The notes under the pieces are model-generated. The model had not been told where the DNA came from and searched no databases. It was given only the letters and a program-made list of their open reading frames with translations. A program made the position numbers and the translations under genes. A stretch of 64,000 bases of DNA from RHLJ01 sp965222205 (GTDB taxonomy: Bacteria; Bacteroidota; Rhodothermia; Balneolales; Balneolaceae), in NCBI GenBank assembly GCA_965222205.1, contig OZ244932.1, forward strand, positions 3,534,001 through 3,598,000, given 5' to 3'. Below are positions 13,407 through 23,387 of the stretch, in pieces; within the stretch, counting starts at the first letter, position 1, and every line of letters starts with the position of its first letter.

Positions 13407-16136
13407 ATGAAAAATGGGGTGCTCCGTGTAGCATTAGCTTTATGTTGGGTTACGCTAAGCTCACAGGTAACTTTGGCACAATATACTGTGCAACATCAAC
13501 AACCAACGGTATTAGATCGTACTACCACTAATACCTTAGAATTTATTGTATCCGGGGTTAATCAAAATGATGTGCTTGAAGCACTTCTCTTCTATAAAAA
13601 CGAAGGTGACTTAGGGTATTCACAAAAAGAGATCGGATACCTGAATGGTACATTTACTGCCATAGTAAATCCTGAAGACCTAACAGGCTCAAGTTTCGAA
13701 TACTACTTCCAGCTATCGCTAAGGAATGAAGTTCAGGATGTATTCTATCCGGAGAATCTGCCAGCAGAAAACCCGGTAGAAGTGAATATTGTGGAAGGTC
13801 CCGCTGAAAGTGATGTTCCACAGCTTCCTCAGGCTGAAGGAATTGATTATACCGTTTTGTCCCCAATACCTGGTAACGGACTTGCTAAGAACGATGTATA
13901 CATAGCGGTCGCTCTCTTTTATGATATTAATGAAGTGGAACCAGGAGAGTTTAAACTGTTGTTGGATGGATTAGATGTTACAGGTGTGGCTGATACATCC
14001 GATTATTTCATTTCTTATGTACCCAAAAATCTTCGCCAGGGTACACACAGAGTGCAAGTAAACTATGTGACTTCAACGGAAACCTATAATGTGGTTTCAT
14101 GGGAATTTGCGGTTGTTGATCCCCGAAGAGCTTCATACCGGGGATTCGAACCCCGGCTAATTCCTTCAGGAAGAGTAGAATTAACAGCAAGAAACCAAAC
14201 AATTTCCGGAGACATTAATAACGCTTTTACCGGCAGGTCTTTCATCAACGGTTCTTATGGACTGTTCAAATACTCAGCAAACGGATTTTTCACTTCGCAG
14301 GAGTCAAACCGGCTTCAACCTCAAAATCGTTTTGGAGTAAAACTGAGTCTGGGAAAATGGTGGGAGTTTGAAGCAGGACATGTATACCCAAGGCTGAGCA
14401 AATTTACTATTTCCGGTCGTAGAATGTATGGGATAAACACCTCTTTGCACGTTTTGTGGGATGTGGTAAACGTCCAGTTTCTTTATGGCGAACTGAGCAG
14501 AAAAATTAACAACTTATACACTACGGTTGAGGTAGATACGGTAATAGCAGGAGGAGTTCCGCAAGATACAACCTATACATTAGGTTATGAAAACTCCGGA
14601 CGTGGTACATTTGCCAGGAAAATTATTGGAGGAAGAATTGGACTTGGAAATCCTAGAAAATTCCAACTGGGAATACAGGCAATGAAGGTTGAAGATGATA
14701 CATCCTCAATTTTCAACGTAATCGATTATACCGATCTGGTTTCTTCAAATCAGTTTTTGGGAGCTTTAACTAATGAAGACCAAACGAAACTAAATCAAAA
14801 TCCGGATTTACTTCGTGTACAAGGTGGGAGCCCGAGACCTAAAGGTAATTTTGTAGCTGGGATAGACTTAGGGTTCAGAGCGGCAGATAATAAAGTCCGT
14901 TTTAAAACAGAAACCGTAGCAAGTGCTCTGAATAATGATATTTATGGAGGACCTCTGGATTCATTGAGAGCAGCAGATATCGGTTTCGAGGACCTGAATC
15001 AATCAGACCTGGATATATTAACAAGTCTTGCACAGTTTATCATCATTAACGAGAATATGAGTGTAATCCCGGTAAGAATTAAAGGACTGGGAACTGACAG
15101 CACAGAAGCTGAAGCGTTCTTTCCAACGTCAATTTTAGGTTCCGATACTGAGTTATCTATCGTACATCCAAAAAATACATTAAGCATTCAATACCGATGG
15201 GTGGGTCCTGATTTTGTATCCCTTGCAAATTCAACTATCAGAAAAGATATCGCTGGTTTTACTATTTCAGACAGGTTTAGATTATTTCGAAATCAATTAT
15301 ATGTTACACTTGGCTATGAGGCACTAAACGATAATGTAACCGATGTTAAAGAAGCAACAACAAAGACCAATTCGTATCGGAGTAATGTAAGTTGGTATCC
15401 CGTAAAAAATAGCCTTCCTAAAATAAGCATAGGTTTTCGTTACCGATCCAGAGAAAACGGAGTAGAACGATTTAACAGTGAAGTACCGGCAGATCTGGAG
15501 AACTCAGCGGTTCAGAATTTAAGAATTGTAGATGGTGATACATTAACCACCACCGTTCCAAGAATGAACACGACCTTAAATTTGAGCTTCTCTGTAACTC
15601 AACAAGTGAGATTTATAGATATGGTTCATGACGCTACTTTAAATATATCTTCCTTGAATACAACAGACGAGGTGTTTACCTATGGCGATGCCAAGAACTC
15701 ATCCGTTTCTTTGAATATAGGATCACGATTTGAAAATCTACCGTTGCGTACTCAGTTTGGTATGACCTTCAACAACACAGAATCAGGAAATGGGCAATTA
15801 GATATCAATATTTTTGGAATGTACGCTGGTGGAACCTATTTCATGATGGATGGAAAACTAGCGCTAAACAGCAGGCTTGCGTTCACAAGCAATCAGTCAA
15901 AAACCAGAACACTAAGTATCGAAAACGGTGAAGATTCAAACTTTTTCAATGACTATTACGTGTTAAGTGATGTACGCAATTCATCAAACTTCGGCACTTA
16001 TGTTTTAATTGCAGGTGCAGAATACAGGCTCGATAATAATCATTCCTTTCTTTTTGATTCAAACTTCACCAATGTGTCAGGAGCAAATTCAATCAACGAT
16101 CGGGTCGTCCAGTTGCGTTACATCTATCGGTTCTAA
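13407..16136 (+). CDS. Large outer-membrane beta-barrel-like protein of the FecR/cyclase cluster
   Basis: 909 residues with a signal peptide ending near VTLAQ (about residue 24). The first 230 residues are Ig-like beta domains (NTLEFIVSGVNQNDVLEALLF, in parts; FKLLLDGLDVTGV). The remaining two thirds consist of alternating hydrophobic strands with polar loops (GRSFINGSYGLFKYSANGFF in part; SLGKWWEFEAGHVY), and the last residues VVQLRYIYRF end in the terminal Phe typical of outer-membrane barrels. No TonB box or plug was seen. I do not recognise a characterised family. It starts 69 bp after the FecR gene and ends 3 bp before the cyclase, which argues for one transcription unit. Confidence 0.82.
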   Translation: MKNGVLRVALALCWVTLSSQVTLAQYTVQHQQPTVLDRTTTNTLEFIVSGVNQNDVLEALLFYKNEGDLGYSQKEIGYLNGTFTAIVNPEDLTGSSFEYYFQLSLRNEVQDVFYPENLPAENPVEVNIVEGPAESDVPQLPQAEGIDYTVLSPIPGNGLAKNDVYIAVALFYDINEVEPGEFKLLLDGLDVTGVADTSDYFISYVPKNLRQGTHRVQVNYVTSTETYNVVSWEFAVVDPRRASYRGFEPRLIPSGRVELTARNQTISGDINNAFTGRSFINGSYGLFKYSANGFFTSQESNRLQPQNRFGVKLSLGKWWEFEAGHVYPRLSKFTISGRRMYGINTSLHVLWDVVNVQFLYGELSRKINNLYTTVEVDTVIAGGVPQDTTYTLGYENSGRGTFARKIIGGRIGLGNPRKFQLGIQAMKVEDDTSSIFNVIDYTDLVSSNQFLGALTNEDQTKLNQNPDLLRVQGGSPRPKGNFVAGIDLGFRAADNKVRFKTETVASALNNDIYGGPLDSLRAADIGFEDLNQSDLDILTSLAQFIIINENMSVIPVRIKGLGTDSTEAEAFFPTSILGSDTELSIVHPKNTLSIQYRWVGPDFVSLANSTIRKDIAGFTISDRFRLFRNQLYVTLGYEALNDNVTDVKEATTKTNSYRSNVSWYPVKNSLPKISIGFRYRSRENGVERFNSEVPADLENSAVQNLRIVDGDTLTTTVPRMNTTLNLSFSVTQQVRFIDMVHDATLNISSLNTTDEVFTYGDAKNSSVSLNIGSRFENLPLRTQFGMTFNNTESGNGQLDINIFGMYAGGTYFMMDGKLALNSRLAFTSNQSKTRTLSIENGEDSNFFNDYYVLSDVRNSSNFGTYVLIAGAEYRLDNNHSFLFDSNFTNVSGANSINDRVVQLRYIYRF

Positions 16137-16139
16137 CTC

Positions 16140-18308
16140 ATGAAGTCCACCTCCCGAAAAAAGAAAGGGGTCATCATTTACCTGCTTATTGCAGCAACTA
16201 CGTTTTTGCTATCTATTCTTTTGATGTTAACACAACAAGTACAGAAAACGGAGTTGGCTATCCGGGATTCTTTTTTTGAAATCAGAGGTCCACTTTCTGT
16301 TGAGGACTCCCCGATAGTACTAGTGGCTATTAGTGATGAAGCAGACGAAGAAATCCCCGAAAAATGGCCCTGGCCAACAAGCGTTCATGCTAAACTGGTA
16401 GAAAACCTTACCCGGGCAGGCGCTAAAGCAATTCTTTTTGACGTGATTTTTTCCAACCGGGATATTTATGATCTTAGGAATGACACTTTGTTTGCCCAAC
16501 GAATCAGAGAGCATGGAGGCGTAGTTTTAGCCGGAGCTTTGCAGGAATCATCGAACAGGAATTCCAGCATGATTGTAAGAGATTTTCCAACAGAAGTGCT
16601 TTTAAATGCTAATCCAAACCCAGTAGGACTTGTTCAAACTACCGACCATATTGATGGGTTTGTACGGATTTATAATCTTGGTCAACTAGCTAATCAGCAA
16701 TCATTCTATATGCTTGGTATGGAGGGACTTCGGGTGTACCAGGATTTAAAGCCCGGAGCTTTACAGGAACTTTCTTCCGTTACGAAGGATGGGGGCTTCA
16801 ACATAGGGGAATACACGATTCAAAGAGATAATCTCAATTCATTTATCATTAATTACTATGGTCCTGAAGGGATTTTTCCGGAGTATAATTTTGATCATGT
16901 AATCGATGACTCATCCTATAATACAGTAGATGAGGATGGATATTTTGAGATGAACCTCTTCGACGACCCACTCACTAAAACAGGGTTACTCTACGATGGA
17001 GTTTTCAAAGATAAGATAGTAATCGTTGGCTCTACAATGACTACTCTCCAGGACTTTCATCCAACCCCTTTTGCCAGTGCTGATTTTCCTCGTCCGGGAT
17101 ATGAAATTCATGCCCATGCCATGCAAACTATTTTAGATGGAAACTATCTTTCACGGCAAAAGGATGTTTCCCGATTACTGGTAATGTTGTTTGTGACACT
17201 GTTGATAGTGTTTTTTAACCGCAAAGTTGGTGCGGGCTGGGGGTTCGCTTTCATGGCCGTATTGATGGCCGGCTATTATGGATTAGCAGTTTTATTATTC
17301 TTGAAAAGCCAGTTTTTTCTTCATGTTACCGGGGTTATGGTTTCTATATTTCTAAGCCAGATTGGAACTGTAGGTTATGAGTTTTTGAATGAACAACGTG
17401 AAAAAAAGCGGATTAAGGGAATGTTTTCATCTTATGTTTCTCCCCAGCTTGTAGACCAAATGATTGAATCGGGCGAAGAGCCAAAGCTAGGTGGAGATGA
17501 CACATATATGACAGCCTTCTTTAGCGATATTGTTTCTTTTTCCACATTCTCTGAACAGCTTGAACCAAAGCAACTGGTTACCCTCATCAACGAGTACCTC
17601 ACAGCAATGACAAATATCCTAAACGATCAGGGTGGAACTCTTGATAAGTTTATTGGTGACGCGATTGTTGCTTTTTTTGGTGCTCCAATACCTATCAAAG
17701 ATCATGCACTCCGGGCGTGCATTTCCTCACAGTTAATGGAGAAGACACTGGTTGAACTTCGAAAAAAATGGAAGAAAGATGACTGGCCGGAAATCGTTTG
17801 GAATATGCAACACCGGATGGGAATGAATACGGGGGATATGGTGACGGGAAATATGGGCTCCGAACGCAGGTTCAATTACACCATGATGGGAGATAACGTA
17901 AATCTGGCAGCACGTTGCGAAAGCGGAGCTAAACAATACAATGTATTTACCATGGTCACTGAAACCACAAAGTTAGAAGCTGAAGAACATGGAGATGATT
18001 GTGTTTTCAGATTGTTGGATAACATTATTGTTAAGGGGAGATCAAAACCGGTAAAAGTATATGAAATAGCCGGGTTGAGAGCAGATGCTTCACAAGAACT
18101 TTTAGATGGTATTGGATTGTACGAAAAAGGAATGGAACGCTATTTTAAACAGGACTGGGATAGCGCGATTCAGTTTTTTGAGCAAGCGCTTCCGCTTGAA
18201 ACGCATAAAAAAAATCCATCCAAATTATTCATCGAGCGTTGTAAAATGATGAAGGAAAACCCGCCTGCTAAGGATTGGGATGGAGTATATATAATGAAGA
18301 GTAAGTAG
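16140..18308 (+). CDS. CHASE2-domain class III adenylate cyclase
   Basis: 722 residues. There is one N-terminal transmembrane helix (about 10-30) and a periplasmic CHASE2 sensor (about 35-330; IVLVAISDEADEEIPEKWPW in part, FDVIFSNRD, KDKIVIVGSTM). Three transmembrane helices follow (about 340-415), then a class III nucleotide cyclase domain (about 445-640). Catalytic features are intact: both metal-binding aspartates (FFSDIVSF about 461; DKFIGDAIVAFFG about 501), the adenine-selecting MGDNVN (about 582), and the NLAAR transition-state residues. It should make cAMP in response to an extracytoplasmic signal. It lies 3 bp after the barrel-protein gene and is the last member of the FecR cluster. 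Confidence 0.92.
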   Translation: MKSTSRKKKGVIIYLLIAATTFLLSILLMLTQQVQKTELAIRDSFFEIRGPLSVEDSPIVLVAISDEADEEIPEKWPWPTSVHAKLVENLTRAGAKAILFDVIFSNRDIYDLRNDTLFAQRIREHGGVVLAGALQESSNRNSSMIVRDFPTEVLLNANPNPVGLVQTTDHIDGFVRIYNLGQLANQQSFYMLGMEGLRVYQDLKPGALQELSSVTKDGGFNIGEYTIQRDNLNSFIINYYGPEGIFPEYNFDHVIDDSSYNTVDEDGYFEMNLFDDPLTKTGLLYDGVFKDKIVIVGSTMTTLQDFHPTPFASADFPRPGYEIHAHAMQTILDGNYLSRQKDVSRLLVMLFVTLLIVFFNRKVGAGWGFAFMAVLMAGYYGLAVLLFLKSQFFLHVTGVMVSIFLSQIGTVGYEFLNEQREKKRIKGMFSSYVSPQLVDQMIESGEEPKLGGDDTYMTAFFSDIVSFSTFSEQLEPKQLVTLINEYLTAMTNILNDQGGTLDKFIGDAIVAFFGAPIPIKDHALRACISSQLMEKTLVELRKKWKKDDWPEIVWNMQHRMGMNTGDMVTGNMGSERRFNYTMMGDNVNLAARCESGAKQYNVFTMVTETTKLEAEEHGDDCVFRLLDNIIVKGRSKPVKVYEIAGLRADASQELLDGIGLYEKGMERYFKQDWDSAIQFFEQALPLETHKKNPSKLFIERCKMMKENPPAKDWDGVYIMKSK

Positions 18309-18370
18309 CATTAATTCATAGCTAATTCAGCTTGATAATTGGGGCTAATAAGTCTTACCTTTAGGGTTCT

Positions 18371-18470
18371 TGGGCAAGTCCTATACAGTCAGCTCCCTTT
18401 GAACTCCGTCAGGGCAGGAATGCAGCAGCGGTAATCTGGTCGTAGCGACGTGATATAGGTCGCTTGCCCA
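18371..18470 (+). ncRNA. ffs: Bacterial small SRP RNA (4.5S-type)
   Basis: A 100-nt hairpin with TGGGCAAG at the 5' end pairing with CTTGCCCA at the 3' end, and CCTATA pairing with TATAGG further in. The apical part carries the SRP domain IV signature: GTCAGG, GCA-GGAA-TGC apical loop, AGCAGC, GGTAA. A six-T run follows at 18471. It lies between the cyclase gene and the convergent YpdA gene. Confidence 0.95.
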
Positions 18471-18474
18471 TTTT

Positions 18475-19431
18475 TTATGTCAATGAGTTTGCAATGTGTT
18501 CAGCAATCTGATCGGCGTGTACTCTCGAGTTTTCGATAAACAGCCGGCTGGTATCCAATCCCCCACAAACCACACCGGCCACATACATCCCTTTTCGGTT
18601 CGTTTCCAGAGAATCTTCTTTATGAACCGGCATGCAGTTTTCATCTTCAGTAAGCTCAATACCTAAAGCTTCCATTAGTTTGTAATTGGGATGATATCCA
18701 GTCATCGCCAGCACAAAATCATTGGGGATTACTTTTTCTCCATCAGGGGTCTCAAGAACAACTTCATGTTTTCTGATTTCTTTAACTGAAGTATTAAAAT
18801 AGGCATCGATTTCCCCAAACTTGATCCTGTTTTCGATATCAGGTTTTACCCAATATTTCACGGAAGGTTTAATCTCTCCATATCGAACTGCCATGGTTAC
18901 ATTTGCACCTGATCGATAGCACTCCAGCGCTACATCAACGCCTGAATTACCTGCACCAACAACCAGAATATTCTGCCAGGCATAAGGGTGAGGCTCATCA
19001 TAATAGTGTTTCACTTTGGGAAGATCTTCACCAGGGATATTCATTTTATTAGCTGATCCATAAAAACCAGTAGCTACTACAACTTTATTTGCTTTGTACT
19101 CAGCCTTGGATGTTGTTACGATGAAATTTCCATCCTCACCTTCTACACTTGTTACACTTTCATACAGATTGATGGGGAGTTTATAATGCTCAGCTGCTCT
19201 TCGGTAATACTCCAATGCTTCACTTCGGGTTGGTTTAAAACCATGCGAGATAAAAGGAATATCCCCTATTTCTAATTTATCAGAAGTTGAAAAGAAGGTC
19301 ATGTTGGTTGGGTAGTGATAAAGGGAATTAACCAGGCAACCTCGTTCAATAATTTGAAATGGAATATTCTTTTTTTGAAGTTGAATTCCGGTGGCAAGCC
19401 CAATGGGACCAGCACCAATAATAATAACCAT
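18475..19431 (-). CDS. ypdA: YpdA-family FAD-dependent (putative bacillithiol disulfide) reductase
   Basis: 318 residues with two dinucleotide-binding sites: GAGPIGLATG at the N-terminus (FAD) and VVGAGNSGVDVALE at about 157-170 (NADPH). ATGFYG (about 120) and GVVCGGLDTSRLFIENSR near the C-terminus are typical of the YpdA group, which reduces bacillithiol disulfide. This implies that the organism uses bacillithiol, a family-based inference, as no bsh genes lie in the window. The stop codon lies directly beside the SRP RNA T-run of the opposite strand. Confidence 0.9.
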   Translation of the reverse strand: MVIIIGAGPIGLATGIQLQKKNIPFQIIERGCLVNSLYHYPTNMTFFSTSDKLEIGDIPFISHGFKPTRSEALEYYRRAAEHYKLPINLYESVTSVEGEDGNFIVTTSKAEYKANKVVVATGFYGSANKMNIPGEDLPKVKHYYDEPHPYAWQNILVVGAGNSGVDVALECYRSGANVTMAVRYGEIKPSVKYWVKPDIENRIKFGEIDAYFNTSVKEIRKHEVVLETPDGEKVIPNDFVLAMTGYHPNYKLMEALGIELTEDENCMPVHKEDSLETNRKGMYVAGVVCGGLDTSRLFIENSRVHADQIAEHIANSLT

Positions 19432-19488
19432 AGTAAAGTTACTCTTTTAAATGAGTGAAGATAACAGACCTAAGATAAGAATCGTTTT

Positions 19489-20424
19489 CTACGATTGTAA
19501 CCAATGAAGGATAGTTTCATTAAGCCAATTTCCGGGTGAGCTGATAAAGCCAACATGTCCTCCTTTTTCAGTAAAAATTTTTGTGATAAAAGGGTTTTCT
19601 TCAATGATCCCGGAGGGGGCGAAGCTAAGAGGGCACAGAGTATCTTCTTTACTGTGGATGAGTAGTAAGGGTGTTTTAACATCCACCAGATACTTTTTAG
19701 AAGAACAGGATTCGTAGTAATGGTCGGCATCATTAAACCCATGAATTGGAGCCGTAACCTGATCATCAAACGTATAAAGAGTATTTCCGTTAAATATAGG
19801 CAGATCAGGATATTTGACACGCTTCCTTTCAAGCTTTTCTGCCAACGTTTTCAAAAACCGATGAGCATACACTTTGTTAAACCCCTGCTCTAGATTAAGT
19901 GAGCCTGCTTTCAAATCATAAGGTGGTGATACCGCGACAGCTCGTTCTACAGGATGGGAGCCTTGTTCTTCGCCAAGTGATTTTATGAGTGCGTTTCCTC
20001 CCAGTGAAAAACCTACAGCATAAATGGGTTTCTCAGGGAAACGGGACTTAATCCACTTAAAAAAAGTAGCATAATCTGACGTTTCACCGGAGTGATAAAA
20101 CCGGCGCTGCTCATTTAAGCGACTTCCACACCCACGAAAATTTAAAGCCGCAGTAGAATATCCTGATTCTTTCAGGTCATGCATCAGGTTTCGGATATAG
20201 AACCGTTCAGAAGAACCTTCTAGCCCGTGAAATAAAGCAACAATAGGGCGATCATTTTCCAGGTCAATCAAATCGATTTCCAGGAAATCATTATCGGGCG
20301 TGTTGATTTCTATTCTCTCAGCCGGAATAGCTTTAACTTTGCTGAAAGAAGACACAACCGTGTGTACATGACCATTAAAGGCCCACCAAACTGATGAAAA
20401 AGGTTTAGGTGAAAAAACCGACAA
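19489..20424 (-). CDS. YheT-family alpha/beta hydrolase
   Basis: 311 residues, AB-hydrolase_1 fold. Visible features: oxyanion-side HGLEGSSERFY (66-76), LNFRGCG (95-100), nucleophile elbow GFSLGGN with Ser140, acid in HSKEDTLCP (about 264), and catalytic histidine in GGHVGF near the end. LNFRGCG and the N-terminal WWAFNGHVHTV are hallmarks of the YheT/EMB8-type family, a group of esterases of uncertain substrate. Cytosolic. The start is 1 bp after the stop of the subtilase gene upstream, so the two are probably co-transcribed. Confidence 0.9.
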   Translation of the reverse strand: MSVFSPKPFSSVWWAFNGHVHTVVSSFSKVKAIPAERIEINTPDNDFLEIDLIDLENDRPIVALFHGLEGSSERFYIRNLMHDLKESGYSTAALNFRGCGSRLNEQRRFYHSGETSDYATFFKWIKSRFPEKPIYAVGFSLGGNALIKSLGEEQGSHPVERAVAVSPPYDLKAGSLNLEQGFNKVYAHRFLKTLAEKLERKRVKYPDLPIFNGNTLYTFDDQVTAPIHGFNDADHYYESCSSKKYLVDVKTPLLLIHSKEDTLCPLSFAPSGIIEENPFITKIFTEKGGHVGFISSPGNWLNETILHWLQS

Positions 20425-20425
20425 C

Positions 20426-23329
20426 TTATTTCACCAACGTTATCCGGATTATTTGCCTTTCACCAAGACTTTCCATTATAGCGAAATAAACCCCGCTGCT
20501 TAAATTATCAAGGGTTACGGGATATTGATGAATTCCACCTTGCAGGCGTTCATTGTCAAGGACAGTACGTACCTTTTGGCCAAGGATATTATACACCGAC
20601 AAAGTCACATTTGATATTCTGTCGAGATTGAACGAAAAGGTAGTACTCGGATTAAACGGGTTTGGAAAATTCTGAAGAAGTGAAGTCTCATCAGGAAAGC
20701 CCAGATCCGGATCGTCATTAGTGTCTGACAATTCAAACAAGGATAATGCTTTGGCTGCATTTACCTGATCAAGTACTTCCTGTTCATCTTCCCCAAAAGT
20801 ATAAACAAAACCAACAGATATAGAATCCCCGGGAGGAATAAAATAGGGTCCGTTAGCCACTACCGCCGAAACATCTGCACTTTGTACTTCTGTATTATTG
20901 GTTCCTGCTCTGAGCGAGAGGGATTTTTCAGTTTTAGAAAAGCCATCATAAATATTGAACTGGAAGTCATTTTCTGATCCTTCAAAGCCATTTTCGATAG
21001 CAAGTACCGACGAAGTATTGGCAAGATTAGATAAAGCTACAATGGGATGCCTGGAATCACCTTCTTCCAAAATATAAAGAACATCATTGGCTTCATTATA
21101 GTAGACAGAGTTATTATTGACTTCTCCTATGTCCCAATCGTTAAAAATACCAACATATACATCAGAAAAAGATAGTGTAGTGCTTCTGTTTTTTACTATG
21201 TAATTGAGAATAACAGAATTTGCAAGGTTGTCTGAGGAGAAGGCGTATGTATTTAATGTTACTTCAGCGCCTTGTATTCCACTGATTTCTTTAGGTTTAA
21301 AAATAGTTGTACCATCAGCATCAGATATTAGACCGGGTTCGGTAATTTTTAAAAAAGACACTGGTAGAAAATCGCGATTTGGCGGCGAATTGGGGTTATC
21401 ACGTAAGGTGTTGGCAATTTGTTGATTAATTTCAAGCATCAAGCCACCTTCATAAAGAAGATTGTCTTCATTGAAGTTTGCAGTTCCGGGGTAAGGAACA
21501 AAACCTATACCCCCACTGGTGTTCTCGGCGTCATAGAACCCAATATTGCCGGTTGGGGTAAACGATACAGCAAGATTATTTGCCTGAGAAGTGTTTGACC
21601 GAATTTCATCATACGTGATAATCCTGAAGTCTGAATATTGTGATGGGGTATCATTAAACTCAATAAAAAATCGGGAATTCAAAGTTTGAAGAATTCGCTC
21701 ATCTAAACTAATTGGGATATCTAAGGTAGATTTTTCATTTGTAGATAAGCCACCAATCTGAAACGTTCCATCTTCAAGACCGATATTTTCTGAAATACTT
21801 GAGATACTTAAAGACAAGGAGGTTACTGAGGTACCATAATTGGTTAAATGTAAACGAATAATGCCTTCTTCATTCACGTTTAATAATTCGCCCTCACCGT
21901 TCAGAAACTCTACTGAATCAACCCTTATGCCTGGCTTGGGGGTTAACAGTGCTTCTTCTGCATCAATTTTACCCAGGCCAAGTCTGTTTTTCAGGTTTTC
22001 ACGATTTGCTTCCTCAATTGATATAGAAGATGAGCGAATTTGAAGCATCATTCTTTCCGGACTCCAATCGGGATATTCAGTTTTTAATAATGCGGCTAAA
22101 CCTGATACTACAGGAGAAGCCATAGATGTACCTTGAAAAGTGGAATAGCTGGAAGTTTCACTCGCGCTGGTACCTACAGTACTACGAATTGTACCTGTGG
22201 CAAATACATCTACTTTATAACCAAAATTTGTATAATCTGCTATTTCATCTCCACGTGTTCCTAGAGCTCCAACAGAAAGTACATTTTCATAGTCAGCAGG
22301 ATACTGGATTACTTCCGCCCCATCGTTTCCGGCAGCTGCAATAACTAAAACACCAGCTTCTGTTGCCAGGTTTACAACATCCCGACCAAAAATTGAAAAT
22401 CCGCCGCCACCCCAGCTGTTGTTTACAATATCGGCTCCATTTAAAACGGCGTATAAAATACCTTCATATCCAAAACCGATTGACCGGGATTCATTACGAG
22501 TTGTACTTGGATCATCTGGTGCTCCACCAACTTTAACAGCCATATAACGTGCGTTAAAGCCTGAACCTGCTAACCCTAAGTTATTATCAGGAGTAGCGGT
22601 GGCTATTCCAGCTACATGGCTTCCGTGTGGATTATTGGAAGAGAAAGGGTCGTTATCAGAACGAATATCTGCATCTGTGTAACCGCGATCCCAAAAATCC
22701 CACCCCAGATAATCATCAACAAAACCATTGTTATCATCATCAATACCATTATTTGGGATTTCATCTTCATTGACCCAAAGCTTATCCGATAAATCTTCGT
22801 GTTCGTAATTTACGCCACTGTCCACAATACCAATAATAACTTCCGATGAGCTGGTACTTATTTCCCATGCTTTGTTGAAGTTGTGGAAGTCTACATAATC
22901 ATTTCTAATTGGATCGGCAGTATTAAGGGTGGTTTTGTAGAGGTATCTGGGTTCCGCGTAATCTACGCCCGGTAAACGGGAAATTTTGCGTGCCAATACC
23001 AGTGGATCAATATCTGAACTGTAATTAAACTCGTATACATTTTTGAGACGATCCATACTTACAATTCTGGCAACCTTTCCCTTCTTCCTCATATTCTCCT
23101 GAATACGATCTGAAAATTCTTGCTTCCATATCGAACGAGCCGAATTTACATTATGATTCGTAAACAAAGATGCATGAGGAGTAGATTTAGTCCGATATTC
23201 TGTAGCAGCCTGCTCGTTCTTAAATTTGATGATCAGTGTATTCTCCATATAATCAGGAAGGTTTTCCTGTGCAAAAAGGACTGATCCCAGAAGAGATAGT
23301 AAAACTGTAAAGAAGGGAAATCTCATCAT
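20426..23329 (-). CDS. Secreted S8 subtilisin-like peptidase with T9SS type A sorting domain
   Basis: 967 residues. A signal peptide (to VLFAQ, residue 21) precedes an I9-like inhibitor prodomain (about 30-135) and the catalytic S8 domain with Asp170 (IVDSGVNYEHEDL), His235 (NPHGSHVAGI), oxyanion Asn (NNSWGGGG) and Ser402 (GTSMASPVVSG). About 400 residues of beta-domains follow. The C-terminal ~85 residues form the type IX secretion sorting domain (LLQNFPNPFNPSTTF, VYNILGQKVRTV, GVYFAI, final ITLVK). The protein should be exported through Sec, then T9SS, and be anchored or released at the surface. No T9SS component genes lie in the window. Confidence 0.94.
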   Translation of the reverse strand: MMRFPFFTVLLSLLGSVLFAQENLPDYMENTLIIKFKNEQAATEYRTKSTPHASLFTNHNVNSARSIWKQEFSDRIQENMRKKGKVARIVSMDRLKNVYEFNYSSDIDPLVLARKISRLPGVDYAEPRYLYKTTLNTADPIRNDYVDFHNFNKAWEISTSSSEVIIGIVDSGVNYEHEDLSDKLWVNEDEIPNNGIDDDNNGFVDDYLGWDFWDRGYTDADIRSDNDPFSSNNPHGSHVAGIATATPDNNLGLAGSGFNARYMAVKVGGAPDDPSTTRNESRSIGFGYEGILYAVLNGADIVNNSWGGGGFSIFGRDVVNLATEAGVLVIAAAGNDGAEVIQYPADYENVLSVGALGTRGDEIADYTNFGYKVDVFATGTIRSTVGTSASETSSYSTFQGTSMASPVVSGLAALLKTEYPDWSPERMMLQIRSSSISIEEANRENLKNRLGLGKIDAEEALLTPKPGIRVDSVEFLNGEGELLNVNEEGIIRLHLTNYGTSVTSLSLSISSISENIGLEDGTFQIGGLSTNEKSTLDIPISLDERILQTLNSRFFIEFNDTPSQYSDFRIITYDEIRSNTSQANNLAVSFTPTGNIGFYDAENTSGGIGFVPYPGTANFNEDNLLYEGGLMLEINQQIANTLRDNPNSPPNRDFLPVSFLKITEPGLISDADGTTIFKPKEISGIQGAEVTLNTYAFSSDNLANSVILNYIVKNRSTTLSFSDVYVGIFNDWDIGEVNNNSVYYNEANDVLYILEEGDSRHPIVALSNLANTSSVLAIENGFEGSENDFQFNIYDGFSKTEKSLSLRAGTNNTEVQSADVSAVVANGPYFIPPGDSISVGFVYTFGEDEQEVLDQVNAAKALSLFELSDTNDDPDLGFPDETSLLQNFPNPFNPSTTFSFNLDRISNVTLSVYNILGQKVRTVLDNERLQGGIHQYPVTLDNLSSGVYFAIMESLGERQIIRITLVK

Positions 23330-23387
23330 GTATTAATTAATGAAAATGAATAGTATTAGAACTAACTAAATTATAGCTAATTATATT

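Noticed and set aside
19470..19832. Minus-strand 120-codon ORF overlapping the YheT gene
   Set aside because: It is a shifted frame within the hydrolase, whose catalytic motifs are intact in the main frame.
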